Below, piece after piece: positions 27,050 to 36,915 of a DNA stretch of 45,285 nucleotides. Under the pieces are notes generated by a model. The model did no database searches. It saw only the letters and a program-made list of their open reading frames with translations, and was not told where the DNA came from. The translations under genes were made by a program, and so were the position numbers. Source of the DNA: Candidatus Liptonbacteria bacterium (GTDB taxonomy: Bacteria > Patescibacteriota > Minisyncoccia > UBA6257 > JACOXY01); NCBI GenBank assembly GCA_016182095.1, contig JACOXY010000015.1, positions 1 to 45,285 of the forward strand, written 5' to 3'. The first letter of the stretch is position 1, and every line of letters begins with the position of its first letter.

Positions 27050-28933
27050 GTGAACAAAACTGATGATCTCCACTTAGAAGAAATTTTTTTAGATACTCCA
27101 AGAAATGATAGATTCTTGGAAATCCGCCTTACCAAGGGAGTTTTTAACCTTTCCTATCTTGTATTTTTATTGCTCGCTACTATTTTTACCGTCAAAATCG
27201 GCTACCTAAATTTTTGGGAGGGGAAATTTTATGGAGATAGAGCCCTTGCCAACGTTAATAAAGAAATATACGTGCCGGCAGAGCGCGGATATATTTTCGC
27301 GAGAAACCTGGAACCACTCGCGTATAACGAACCGAGCTTCGCGGTAGCGCTTAAATTGTCGGAGTACTTTAATAACAGGGAAGAAATCGATAATTTCTTA
27401 AAAGAGACGATTGGCCTGGATTCTACGAGCATAAATGAGGCGATATCTAAGTCCGATCTGGAAAAATCTGATTTGGTTATCGTCACAAAAGATCTGACAC
27501 AGGACGATATTATAAAACTAAAGGGCAGGGGAATAAAAGGCCTTTATATTGAGGATAATTTTAGCCGGGTTTATCCCTATAAAGGAGAATTCGCCCATGT
27601 ATTGGGATATGTTGATTCGGAAAACAGCGGGAAAACTGGCTTAGAATTATTCTATGACTCAACTCTCGCTGGTGTAAGCGGGGCAATTTTGCGGAAATAC
27701 GACGCGCACGGAAAAATTTTAGATTACAAGGAACTCCGCCGTCCAATCCCCGGGGCTAACCTTAAAACAACATTGGATTTGGGATTGCAGCAATATCTTA
27801 GCGATCGGCTCTTCAGTGGACTCAAGGCACTTGGAAGAACCGGGGGGGTGGGGATTGCCGTGAATCCCAAAAATGGAGAAATTTTATCACTTGTGAGCCT
27901 TCCATTTTTTGACCCAAATTTATTCGTAAAAAGCGGGGGGGCGGCCGAAAGAGAGAAAAAGGTTGAAATTTTGGAGTCAAAAAATAAGCCGATGTTTAAC
28001 AGGGCCATTTCCGGGATTTATAATCCTGGCTCTGTGATAAAACCGCTCGTCGCGGTAGCGGCGCTAAGCGAGAAAGTTATAGACGTAAGTAAAAACATCT
28101 ATTCAAAAGGATACATAGAAATTCCCAATCCTTATTTTCCCGATAAGCCAAGCCGCTTTCTTGACTGGAAACCGCATGGATGGGTGGATATTTATTCGGC
28201 GCTCGCCAAATCAAGCAATGTCTATTTTTACGCGGTAGGCGGCGGCTTTCCCATGGGAGTCGGGGCAGCATATGGCGGGGAGGGCATTCAAGGACTTGGA
28301 ATAAATTTACTTGTAAAATGGTGGAAAATTTTCGGATTAGGGCTAAAAACAGGGATTGACCTGCCGGAAGAGGGCGCGGGTTTTCTGCCGAATCCCGAAG
28401 AGAAAGAAAGGCGGACAGGAACAATCTGGCGTCTTGGAGACACCTATAATGTTTCAATCGGCCAGGGAGATCTGCTTGTAACGCCATTACAGCTTGTAAA
28501 TTACATAGCCGCGATAGCAAACGGCGGTAAAATGTATAAACCCCATCTCGTGATTGAAGAGGAACCGCTGCTTTTGAGCGACCTTTCGGGATTTAACGAA
28601 GAAATAAGTGAGGTCCAAACCGGCATGCGAGACGCGGTGCGGAAACCGTATGGAACCGCGCACCTTTTGAACTCGCTTAACATTGAATCGGCCGCCAAAA
28701 CCGGCACGGCGCAAATTCAAAATAACGCCAAAACAAACGCCTTCACTGTCGCCTATGCTCCCTATGACAATCCGGAAATTGCCATTATTATTTTAATTGA
28801 AGACGCGAAAGAGGGGAGCCTGAACAGCGTCCCCATCGCGAAAGATGTGCTTAATTGGTATTATTGGAACCGAGTAATAAACGGGGAGCGGCGAGGAACA
28901 AGCGAAAATTACGCGACTTCTACCAACCAATAA
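27050..28933 (+). CDS. mrdA: Penicillin-binding protein 2 (MrdA-like transpeptidase)
   Basis: PAERGYIFARNLEPLAYN, SGIYNPGSVIKPLVA, SSNVYFY, AAKTGTAQ; GTG 27050 is one start option outside the repeat. Confidence 0.9.
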   Translation: MNKTDDLHLEEIFLDTPRNDRFLEIRLTKGVFNLSYLVFLLLATIFTVKIGYLNFWEGKFYGDRALANVNKEIYVPAERGYIFARNLEPLAYNEPSFAVALKLSEYFNNREEIDNFLKETIGLDSTSINEAISKSDLEKSDLVIVTKDLTQDDIIKLKGRGIKGLYIEDNFSRVYPYKGEFAHVLGYVDSENSGKTGLELFYDSTLAGVSGAILRKYDAHGKILDYKELRRPIPGANLKTTLDLGLQQYLSDRLFSGLKALGRTGGVGIAVNPKNGEILSLVSLPFFDPNLFVKSGGAAEREKKVEILESKNKPMFNRAISGIYNPGSVIKPLVAVAALSEKVIDVSKNIYSKGYIEIPNPYFPDKPSRFLDWKPHGWVDIYSALAKSSNVYFYAVGGGFPMGVGAAYGGEGIQGLGINLLVKWWKIFGLGLKTGIDLPEEGAGFLPNPEEKERRTGTIWRLGDTYNVSIGQGDLLVTPLQLVNYIAAIANGGKMYKPHLVIEEEPLLLSDLSGFNEEISEVQTGMRDAVRKPYGTAHLLNSLNIESAAKTGTAQIQNNAKTNAFTVAYAPYDNPEIAIIILIEDAKEGSLNSVPIAKDVLNWYYWNRVINGERRGTSENYATSTNQ

Positions 28934-28973
28934 ATAACCTTTAATCAATTCGCAATTTTCGTATTATATTTTC

Positions 28974-29327
28974 ATGGAAAGCTGGAAAAAAATTATAAAA
29001 AATTATCGTCTTTCGCTGTTTTTCGCGATAAGTTTTTTTACGCTTGGGCTCATGATTATTCTGGTATTTTTTAATTTTTACGGCATGGGTAGCGAGGGCA
29101 GAATTGTAATTTATGATGATGCCTTAAGAGAAATCAGCATTTTGGGGACTCCTGCCGATTTATATAAAATTATCGTTTTTGCCGGCGTTATTCTAATCAC
29201 AAATTTAATTCTTGGACGCGAGCTTATGCCAAAAGAGCCATATTTGGCCTATCTCCTGGGAGTAGCAGCGCTTCTTTTCACAACCTTGATTTTTATAGTT
29301 ATTGTTGATACTATATTAATTAACTAA
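28974..29327 (+). CDS. Hypothetical membrane protein
   Basis: Three hydrophobic segments. Confidence 0.6.
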   Translation: MESWKKIIKNYRLSLFFAISFFTLGLMIILVFFNFYGMGSEGRIVIYDDALREISILGTPADLYKIIVFAGVILITNLILGRELMPKEPYLAYLLGVAALLFTTLIFIVIVDTILIN

Positions 29328-29415
29328 ATCAAAAACCAAAAATAAAAAATCAAATATATGGAGTTCGCCCTTGGCGAACAATCAATATTTTTGATATTTG
29401 GTATTTAATTTTAAT

Positions 29416-29721
29416 ATGAAACTGGCTGTCATCAAAACTGGCGGGAAACAATATATTGTTGCTCCCGGTAAAAAAATAAAAGTTGAAAAAATAGCGGGGA
29501 ATACCGGCGATGCCGTTAAATTTAATGACGTGCTACTTAAAGTAAGCGGCGATAATATTGAGGTGGGTTCACCTAACATAAGCGGAGATGTCGAGGGAAA
29601 AATCTTACGCCAGGCTAGGGGCGATAAAAAAATAGTCTTTAGATACCACTCTAAAACCCGCTACAGAAAAAAGAAGGGGCACAGGCAGCGTTTTACAGAA
29701 GTAGAGATCATTAAAATCTAG
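29416..29721 (+). CDS. rplU: 50S ribosomal protein L21
   Basis: MKLAVIKTGGKQYIVAPGKKIKVEKI, KTRYRKKKGHRQRFTEVEI. Confidence 0.95.
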   Translation: MKLAVIKTGGKQYIVAPGKKIKVEKIAGNTGDAVKFNDVLLKVSGDNIEVGSPNISGDVEGKILRQARGDKKIVFRYHSKTRYRKKKGHRQRFTEVEIIKI

Positions 29722-29742
29722 AAATTATAAACGGCAAAGCGG

Positions 29743-29772
29743 AAAAGGACTGCGCGGCGCAGTCCTTTTATT
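29743..29772. terminator. Bidirectional intrinsic terminator
   Basis: AAAAGGACTGCGC-GGC-GCAGTCCTTTT. Confidence 0.8.
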
Positions 29773-29779
29773 ATCAGTC

Positions 29780-29986
29780 TCAACCTTCCGGAACAAAATT
29801 GGACGGGAACCTACTCGGACTGATTTGTTCATGCAAAGCATCAATTGCTTGCTCAATTGCCTCGGAACGGGATAATTCATTGCGCCTTTCCATAATTTCC
29901 CGAAGCCGCAGAATATGCTCTTCGTCAATCCAAAGATCATCGAGTTTATACATGGCCTTATCCTTCTCCGCCATCGTTTTCTCCAC
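29780..29986 (-). CDS. Small protein, possible ribbon-helix-helix/antitoxin-like
   Basis: KLDDLWIDEEHILRLREIMERRNELSRSEAIEQAIDALHE. Confidence 0.6.
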   Translation of the reverse strand: MEKTMAEKDKAMYKLDDLWIDEEHILRLREIMERRNELSRSEAIEQAIDALHEQISPSRFPSNFVPEG

Positions 29987-30035
29987 ACTTTAGAGCTAAT
30001 CATATAATATTATTTTCCGTCGCAAAAATCAACAG

Positions 30036-30650
30036 TCAGCTTCTTCTCTCTAACGCCGCGCCCAAGGTTTCCTCATCAGCGAATTCAATTTCTCCTCCAG
30101 TAGGAATGCCGCGTCCCAACCGCGACAATTTTGCCGTAAATGGCGTAAGTTCCCTTTGAAGCATGGCGGCGTTTAGGTTACCGTAAGCGGTGGGGTTAAT
30201 GGCAAGAATTATTTCATCTGCCTTGCCGCAGAGTTCTTTGGCTATAAATCTCTTTAATGTTTCTAATCGCAGTTTTTGCTCCATATCCATAACGCCATTT
30301 TTTTGCAGATTACCAAGCACCAAATAACGCCCACCGAATTTTTTGGTTTTTTCAAGCGACATCAGATCGGTAGATTTTTCCAAAATCGCTATAACTTTCT
30401 GGTTACGGCTTTGATTCACGCAGATTTCGCAAAGATTATTTTTTTGCGTGTGCGTATAAAAACATTTCCCGCAAATCTTAATACTGTTTAAATTTTTAGC
30501 GGCGGATTCAACTTCTCGCAAAAGCCCGCGATCTTCGCCAGCCAGATAAAACGCGAGCCGCAAGGCTTGCCTTGGGCCGATGGACGGTAATTTTCCAAAA
30601 ACATCGGCAAATTTTTTTATGGGATCGGGTAACATGCTAGCTTCGCTCAA
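30036..30650 (-). CDS. recR: Recombination protein RecR
   Basis: LPSIGPRQALRLAFYLA, CxxC zinc motif region, GRGIPTGGEIEFADEETLGAALERR. Confidence 0.93.
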   Translation of the reverse strand: MSEASMLPDPIKKFADVFGKLPSIGPRQALRLAFYLAGEDRGLLREVESAAKNLNSIKICGKCFYTHTQKNNLCEICVNQSRNQKVIAILEKSTDLMSLEKTKKFGGRYLVLGNLQKNGVMDMEQKLRLETLKRFIAKELCGKADEIILAINPTAYGNLNAAMLQRELTPFTAKLSRLGRGIPTGGEIEFADEETLGAALERRS

Positions 30651-30731
30651 AATTAAATATTAAATATCCTTACACGGCCGAGCCGACAGGCTTTAGGCAA
30701 AGATTAAAATTTTGATTTTTGATTTAACGCA

Positions 30732-32090
30732 TTATGCCTCCGAGGCATGATAAGTATCTATGCTCTTGAACGAAGCCCTTTCGGGATCAAACTTAAGCTT
30801 CACCACCCCAGGCGGCCCGTTTCTGTGCTTCGCGATTCTTATTTCCGCCAAGTTTTGTTCCTCCGGAGGCAAGTTTTGCGCTTCGCGATCTTTTCTATAG
30901 ATAAAAAGCACCAGGTCGGCGTCCTGCTCAATGGAGCCGGAATCTCTCAAGTCGGCTAATTGCGGTATTTTTACTTCACGATGCTCCACGGTTCTTGAGA
31001 GCTGTGAAAGCGCGAGGATTGGCACGTTTAGTTCTCTGGCCAAGCTTTTTAAGCCACGGGAGACTTCGGTTATCTGCTGAACCATGCTCTCGCTTCCGGT
31101 TCTAGGCGCGATAAGCTGAAGATAATCAACGATAATAAGTCCCAATCCGTGCTCTACCTGCATTCTCCGCGCCATAGAGCGCATTTGCAAAATATTTGGC
31201 GAAGCCGTATCGTCAATGAAAATCGGTACGCGAGACAATCTATCTAACGACTCCTGGATCATCTGAAAATCAATGTCATCGGTAATTTTGCCGGTTCTAA
31301 GTTTCCAGAGCGGCACCATTGATTCAGCAGAGATAAATCTGTCTATAACCTGCTCTTTGGCCATCTCGAGCGAGAATACGCCAACCGGTACGCCGGATTT
31401 GGCGGCATTTCTCGCTATGTCAAGAGCCAATGAAGTTTTGCCGAGTGAGGGCCTCGCCCCTAAAACTATGAAATCGGATGCCTGCAATCCTGATGTTAAA
31501 TTATCCAGACTCTGAAAACCAGTCGTAACGCCTCGCAACCGGCCGTCGCCTTGGTGCAGTTTTTCAATTCTCTCGTACGCCGACTGAAGTTCGTCTTTAA
31601 TATGAAAAAATTTTCTGATTATGGATTTTTGGGAGATTTGCAGAACCCTTTTTTCAATTTCGTCCAAAAATTCCGCTGTTTCGCCGGAAAAATCATAAGC
31701 GCCTTCGGTAATTTGCGCAGAGGCGTTGATTAAATCTCGTAAAACTTTTTTCTCTCTTACAATGTTGGCATAGTGAACAACGTGGGCGGCAGTAGGAACG
31801 CCATTAACCAAGTCGGCAAGATAGCTTGAGCCGCCAACTTCTTTAAGAATGTCCCTTTCTTTTAAGAGAGAGGTTAAGCTTAAAAGATCAATCGGCTGGC
31901 TTTTTTGATAAAGCTCAACGATACAGCCATAGATCTTTTCATGAGCCGGCTTATAGAAATCTTCGGCAGTAATGATATCGGCTACATTGGATATGGCGGT
32001 TTTATCAATAAGAAGAGCGCCCAGAACAGATTGCTCGGCTTCAAGGTTCTGGGGGGGGAGTTTTAATTTGTTTTTGGATAAACGAGGCAT
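30732..32090 (-). CDS. dnaB: Replicative DNA helicase DnaB
   Basis: PPQNLEAEQSVLGALLID, GARPSLGKTSLALDIARN, DYLQLIAPR, LSQLSRTVEHRE. Confidence 0.96.
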   Translation of the reverse strand: MPRLSKNKLKLPPQNLEAEQSVLGALLIDKTAISNVADIITAEDFYKPAHEKIYGCIVELYQKSQPIDLLSLTSLLKERDILKEVGGSSYLADLVNGVPTAAHVVHYANIVREKKVLRDLINASAQITEGAYDFSGETAEFLDEIEKRVLQISQKSIIRKFFHIKDELQSAYERIEKLHQGDGRLRGVTTGFQSLDNLTSGLQASDFIVLGARPSLGKTSLALDIARNAAKSGVPVGVFSLEMAKEQVIDRFISAESMVPLWKLRTGKITDDIDFQMIQESLDRLSRVPIFIDDTASPNILQMRSMARRMQVEHGLGLIIVDYLQLIAPRTGSESMVQQITEVSRGLKSLARELNVPILALSQLSRTVEHREVKIPQLADLRDSGSIEQDADLVLFIYRKDREAQNLPPEEQNLAEIRIAKHRNGPPGVVKLKFDPERASFKSIDTYHASEA

Positions 32091-32154
32091 GTCTAATTGC
32101 TAAATTGCCAAACTGCTAAACTATTTTTAAAAAACAATCTAATATTTTAACAAT

Positions 32155-33555
32155 TTACTTCGGCCACACAAACTGGCCGATAGGCGTATCTTCTACCATA
32201 TATCCTAACTCATCTATTTTCTTTCTCAAGCGGTCCGACTGCGCAAACTGTTTATTAACTCGGAATAACTCGCGTTTTTTTGCCAATTTATTGATTTTAC
32301 CGGCTATTTTTGGCAATTTAACGGCAAATCCCAGCACAGCTAAGCGGCTTTCTATAAAGCCGCGTATTAGCTTAAGCTCCTTCCTGCTTAAGCCAAAAAT
32401 GGCGTTCGTGACCTGCTGAATATTATTTATTAAATTAAACAGATGGGCAACGGCAGCCGGCGTATTAAAATCGTCTTGTAGGGCATCATGAAAACCTTTT
32501 TCGGCCAAACTAACTAAATCCCCGGTAACGATACCGCCCGCAATGCCACGCGGCCTATTATCCAGCACAAATTTCAGCAAGCCTAAAAAACGCAGGAGAT
32601 TTTGAAACGCGCCGTGATATTGAATCGTGAGCTCTTCGCTATAGTTAATGGGTGAACGATAGTGGTGAGTTAAAGTTAGAAATCTCAAAGTTTCGGGGCT
32701 GTATTTTTTCAAAAAATCTTCAATTGTTATAAAATTCCCCAAACTCTTTGACATCTTTTTCCCATTAACCAGGAGAAAGCCTGTATGCATCCAAATTTTT
32801 ACAAACGGTATTTTCCCAAAAGCCGACTCCGCTTGAGCTATTTCCGCTTCGTGATGAGGAAACTTTAGATCCAGCCCTCCTCCATGCAAATCATATTGCG
32901 GACCGAAATATTTTTCGGTAATTGCCGTGTCCTCAATGTGCCATCCGGGTCGCCCATCTCCCCACGGTGATTTCCATGAGGGTTCATCTTTTGCTTTTCT
33001 AAACTTCCACAAAGTGAAGTCGCCCCTATTCCTCTTCTTAATACTGTCATCAATTCTTGAGGTTGCGTCCTCCGCCTGTTCTGCGGTGCGCCGGGAAAGT
33101 TTTCCGTAATCCCTGAAGCTCTTCACGTCAAAATAAATACCGTCATTCTCAATCTCATAGGCATGGCCCTTTTGTATCAAGATTTTAATTTGGCTAATTA
33201 TTTGCGGGATATGATCTGTCGCCCTTGCATACACGCTTACAGAGGCCACGCCAAGCTTTTGCATCACATTCAGATATTTTTTCTCAAATTTTTTAGCGCA
33301 GTCCTGCGGCTTAATGCCGCCCTCCCGCGCCCGCAGAATAATACGGTCATCAATGTCGGTGATATTCTGAAGATAGCGCACCTTATATCCCCGGGAGACA
33401 AGGTATCGCGCGACAATATCAAAAAATATATAGGTTCTTGCATGCCCAAGATGAGGATCGTCATACACAGTAGGCCCGCACACGAATAACTTTATGGCTT
33501 TCCGCGTCTTTCTTAAAACTTCTTTTTTGCCGGTCAAAGTGTTATAAATTAACAT
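32155..33555 (-). CDS. cysS: Cysteinyl-tRNA synthetase
   Basis: FVCGPTVYDDPHLGHARTYIFFD, WHIEDTAI, DLHGGGLDLKFPHHEAEIAQ, KMSKSLGNF. Confidence 0.97.
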   Translation of the reverse strand: MLIYNTLTGKKEVLRKTRKAIKLFVCGPTVYDDPHLGHARTYIFFDIVARYLVSRGYKVRYLQNITDIDDRIILRAREGGIKPQDCAKKFEKKYLNVMQKLGVASVSVYARATDHIPQIISQIKILIQKGHAYEIENDGIYFDVKSFRDYGKLSRRTAEQAEDATSRIDDSIKKRNRGDFTLWKFRKAKDEPSWKSPWGDGRPGWHIEDTAITEKYFGPQYDLHGGGLDLKFPHHEAEIAQAESAFGKIPFVKIWMHTGFLLVNGKKMSKSLGNFITIEDFLKKYSPETLRFLTLTHHYRSPINYSEELTIQYHGAFQNLLRFLGLLKFVLDNRPRGIAGGIVTGDLVSLAEKGFHDALQDDFNTPAAVAHLFNLINNIQQVTNAIFGLSRKELKLIRGFIESRLAVLGFAVKLPKIAGKINKLAKKRELFRVNKQFAQSDRLRKKIDELGYMVEDTPIGQFVWPK

Positions 33556-33569
33556 AGGAGTGTGAGATA
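33556..33569. repeat. Solo family A terminus directly 5' of cysS ATG
   Basis: AGGAGTGTGAGATA adjacent to CAT (minus-strand ATG). Confidence 0.65.
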
Positions 33570-33623
33570 GGGAAACCTTTTTTCACAAGCAAGTCCGAGG
33601 GCAAGCGGCTCGTTCACGCCCCC

Positions 33624-35090
33624 TTATAATCTTCCGACTTCAATACTCACGCTTACATCGAGATCTGTCTTATTTTTTAATTTTACATCTTGCGGCAAAA
33701 TAATTTTTGTCAAAAATGTTTGTGATGATCGTAGGTTAGTTATATCAATCGGCTCCAGGGCAATCGAGCTTAATGAGCGGGCACCTTCCGGAACCATAAC
33801 CTTCAGAGATGCGGGTGAAGCGGCAATTTCTCTTATCACATAGCCAGCCGCAACCTTTCCCTTTGTTTTTACTTCAATTGGCAAGTCAATAAGACTCACC
33901 CTTTGAGCCGATACCTCTATTTCTTGAGGAACGATATTTACCACAGAGAAGTTCAGGGGGGTGCTTATCATGTCTTCGGTGATTGAAACTTTTTGGCTGG
34001 CTTTAGTAAGATTGCTTGCATCCAACGAAACTGCGAGAGTTTTTTGATCCAATAAATCAAAGGCTGTCTCCCCGCGAGCTGAAAGCGTGACGGAAACTTC
34101 TTTTGGTTTAGTCTCTTTAATTAATATAATATCGGATGTATTTTTGTAGGTAATCGGCAAAATAAAATCTCTTTGCACTGTGGTTACCTGAAACGCGAAA
34201 AAAAACCATAGAATTGTAGCCGCAAAAATAGACAACAGCTTTTCCAGAGAGTTTCTTTTGATCAAATTTTCTAAAATAGTATGGGCTTGTTCGGGAAATT
34301 TTTCCTTAAGAAAATTCAGCATCGGCCCATGAAGATCGCGGGCGTTTTTAAGTAATTTTAGTCGGCCGTTATACGCGTAAGACACTGTGCCCTTTTCTTC
34401 TGAAACTATAATTGCAAAAGCGTCTGACGCTTCCGAAATTCCCAAGCCAGCACTATGTCGTGTACCGCGTTTACCGATTTGTTCAAAATTATGGGAAAGG
34501 GGAAGGTGGCCGCCAAAAAAAGAGACGCGGTCCATGTTAATTAGGACAGCTCCATCATGCCCGGCGCTTGTGGGGTCAAATATGCTAAGCAAGAGCTCTT
34601 CGGATATAACCCCATCCAGAGTTATGCCGCCGCTTATGTAATTTTCCAAACTGTCCTGCCCCTGCAGAATTATCAAAGCACCGATACTGTCGTGGGCTAA
34701 CTGTTTTACCGCGTTTAAAATTTCTTCCGCCCCCGGAATTGTCAAGGTAGCTCGCGAGCCGCGCTCTACTTGTCTTCTGCTCCAAAGCGCCAGATATTCA
34801 AAAAACTTCCTAAGCTCTTCCTGAAAAATCACTACTAAAGCCACAAAAAAGACGCCAAAGAACGCCTGTAGGGCGAGCGTTGTTAAAAATAAGTTAAAAA
34901 CTCTGGCCAAAACAAATAGTGCTATTATGATGCCAACTCCGGCCGCGACATAAAAAGAGCGGGTCTGCTTGAAAAGAAAGATCGTAATGTAAATCAAAAG
35001 AGCAATGATAAGTACGTCAAAAAAATCCGCTATATAGAGGTTCCCAAAAATATTACGCAATGAAATTAACTGGGCTAAAAGATTAGACAT
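33624..35090 (-). CDS. Diadenylate cyclase (CdaA-type DAC domain) fused to YbbR/CdaR-like repeats
   Basis: N-terminal TM helices; GHDGAVLINMDRVSFFGGHLPLS, GTRHSAGLGISEASDAFAIIVSEE; C-terminal YbbR-like repeats. Confidence 0.9.
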   Translation of the reverse strand: MSNLLAQLISLRNIFGNLYIADFFDVLIIALLIYITIFLFKQTRSFYVAAGVGIIIALFVLARVFNLFLTTLALQAFFGVFFVALVVIFQEELRKFFEYLALWSRRQVERGSRATLTIPGAEEILNAVKQLAHDSIGALIILQGQDSLENYISGGITLDGVISEELLLSIFDPTSAGHDGAVLINMDRVSFFGGHLPLSHNFEQIGKRGTRHSAGLGISEASDAFAIIVSEEKGTVSYAYNGRLKLLKNARDLHGPMLNFLKEKFPEQAHTILENLIKRNSLEKLLSIFAATILWFFFAFQVTTVQRDFILPITYKNTSDIILIKETKPKEVSVTLSARGETAFDLLDQKTLAVSLDASNLTKASQKVSITEDMISTPLNFSVVNIVPQEIEVSAQRVSLIDLPIEVKTKGKVAAGYVIREIAASPASLKVMVPEGARSLSSIALEPIDITNLRSSQTFLTKIILPQDVKLKNKTDLDVSVSIEVGRL

Positions 35091-35134
35091 AAAACTGAAG
35101 CTTCATTATCATTCTATCATGTATATGATAAAAT

Positions 35135-36820
35135 TTGAATATGCGATTGGCGCAAGAACTTAAAAGAGTTGTGGGGGGGGATGTTTTAGATGACGAAAAA
35201 ACGCTCCAAACTTACAGCCGGGATGCCAGCTTATTTGTGGTGCACCCAAAAATTGTGGTATCTCCAAAAAATTCTGAAGATATAAAAGCTTTGGTTAAAT
35301 TTGTTTCCAAAAATAATGGCTCTGCAAATCTTAAGCGCGCCAAAGGCCAAATCCCAAATCACAAATTATTGTCTCTTACCGCGCGGGCAGCCGGCACCTG
35401 CATGAGCGGGGGACCGCTCACGGAATCCATTGTGGTTAATTTTATGAAATATTTTACAAAAATTAGGAGTATTCACGACCATAACGCGACGGTTGAGCCG
35501 GGCGTCTTTTACCGCGATCTTGAAAAAGAAACCTTAAAATACGGCCTCCTTTTCCCGCCCTACCCCGCCTCAAAATCAATTTGCGCGGTAGGCGGCATTG
35601 TTAACAACAATGCCGGCGGCGAGAAAACGTTAAAGTACGGCAAAACAGAAAATTATGTTGAGAAATTAAAAATGGTCTTATCTGATGGGAATGAATATGA
35701 GTTCCTTCCTTTAGACGCCGCAGGGTTGAGGAAAAAGTTAAAGCAAAAAAATTTTGAAGGGGAAATCTACCAGCGCATGCACAAACTTGTAACTAAAAAC
35801 CACAAACTGATAACTTCCGCGAAACCTGACGTTACCAAAAATTCTGCCGGCTATCAATTGTGGAATATTTGGGATAAAAAAGAAAAAATTTTTGACCTAT
35901 CGCGGATTTTTATAGGCGCCCAGGGGACCTTGGGCCTTATGACAGAAGCCACACTGCATCTCATCCCTATCAAAAAACACGCCAGAATGGTTGTAATTTT
36001 CCTGAAAGACATAAAAAAATTAAGCGACTTGGTGCCGATTATTTTGAAACATGATCCGGAGAGCTTTGAAACATATGATGATAATACCTTAAAATTAGCA
36101 ATAAAATTCTTTCCATCATTTGCCAAACTCATGGGAGTAAAAAATCTCTGGAAAATCGCCTGGAGTTTCCTGCCCGAATTCTGGATGACGGTGACTGGCG
36201 GACTGCCAAAATTAATTCTGCAGGTTGAATTCGTGGGTGATGACGCGCCAACTTTAGACAACAGAGTTGCTGAACTTGTCAGGGCGCTTCAGCCATATGA
36301 CGTAAAAATCCGCGCACCCAAAACTCAATTTGGGGCGCAAAAATATTGGACAATCCGCCGCGAAAGCTTTAACTTGCTTCGCCATCACATTAAAGACAGG
36401 CACACCGCGCCATTTATTGACGATTTTGCGATTAAAGCCGAAAGACTGCCTGATTTTTTGCCGGAGCTGGATAAGATTTTAGAAAAATACAATTTAATTT
36501 ATACCATAGCCGGTCATGTAGGCGACGGTAACCTGCACATTATTCCACTTATGAATCTCGGCAATGAAAGTGAACGCAAAATTATCCCGGAGCTTTCCCG
36601 AAAAGTTTATGAACTGGTTATGAAATACGGCGGCACAACAACAGGGGAACATAATGACGGCCTTATTAGAAGCTACTATCTTAAGCAAATGTATGGTGAG
36701 AAGGTTTATAAGCTTTTTGAGGAAGTGAAGAAAATCTTTGATCCGCTTAATATCTTTAATCCGGGCAAGAAGGTTCACGCGAGCTTAGAGTACGCGATGG
36801 AGCACGTTCGCAGAGATTAG
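35135..36820 (+). CDS. FAD-linked oxidase (GlcD/D-lactate dehydrogenase-like)
   Basis: TARAAGTCMSGGPLTESIVVNF, VGGIVNNNAGGEKTLKYG, GHVGDGNLHIIP, FDPLNIFNPGKK. Confidence 0.92.
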   Translation: MNMRLAQELKRVVGGDVLDDEKTLQTYSRDASLFVVHPKIVVSPKNSEDIKALVKFVSKNNGSANLKRAKGQIPNHKLLSLTARAAGTCMSGGPLTESIVVNFMKYFTKIRSIHDHNATVEPGVFYRDLEKETLKYGLLFPPYPASKSICAVGGIVNNNAGGEKTLKYGKTENYVEKLKMVLSDGNEYEFLPLDAAGLRKKLKQKNFEGEIYQRMHKLVTKNHKLITSAKPDVTKNSAGYQLWNIWDKKEKIFDLSRIFIGAQGTLGLMTEATLHLIPIKKHARMVVIFLKDIKKLSDLVPIILKHDPESFETYDDNTLKLAIKFFPSFAKLMGVKNLWKIAWSFLPEFWMTVTGGLPKLILQVEFVGDDAPTLDNRVAELVRALQPYDVKIRAPKTQFGAQKYWTIRRESFNLLRHHIKDRHTAPFIDDFAIKAERLPDFLPELDKILEKYNLIYTIAGHVGDGNLHIIPLMNLGNESERKIIPELSRKVYELVMKYGGTTTGEHNDGLIRSYYLKQMYGEKVYKLFEEVKKIFDPLNIFNPGKKVHASLEYAMEHVRRD

Positions 36821-36853
36821 GGTGGTTTCTATAGGATGCCTACTCTTTTTTAT

Positions 36854-36882
36854 TTGACAAAACTATTATTTTATGCTAATAT
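36854..36882 (+). promoter_or_regulatory. Sigma70-like promoter
   Basis: TTGACA-N17-TAATAT with TGn before -10. Confidence 0.75.
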
Positions 36883-36915
36883 ATGAGTGCCAAAGATGGC
36901 AGAAAGGGGATACAA

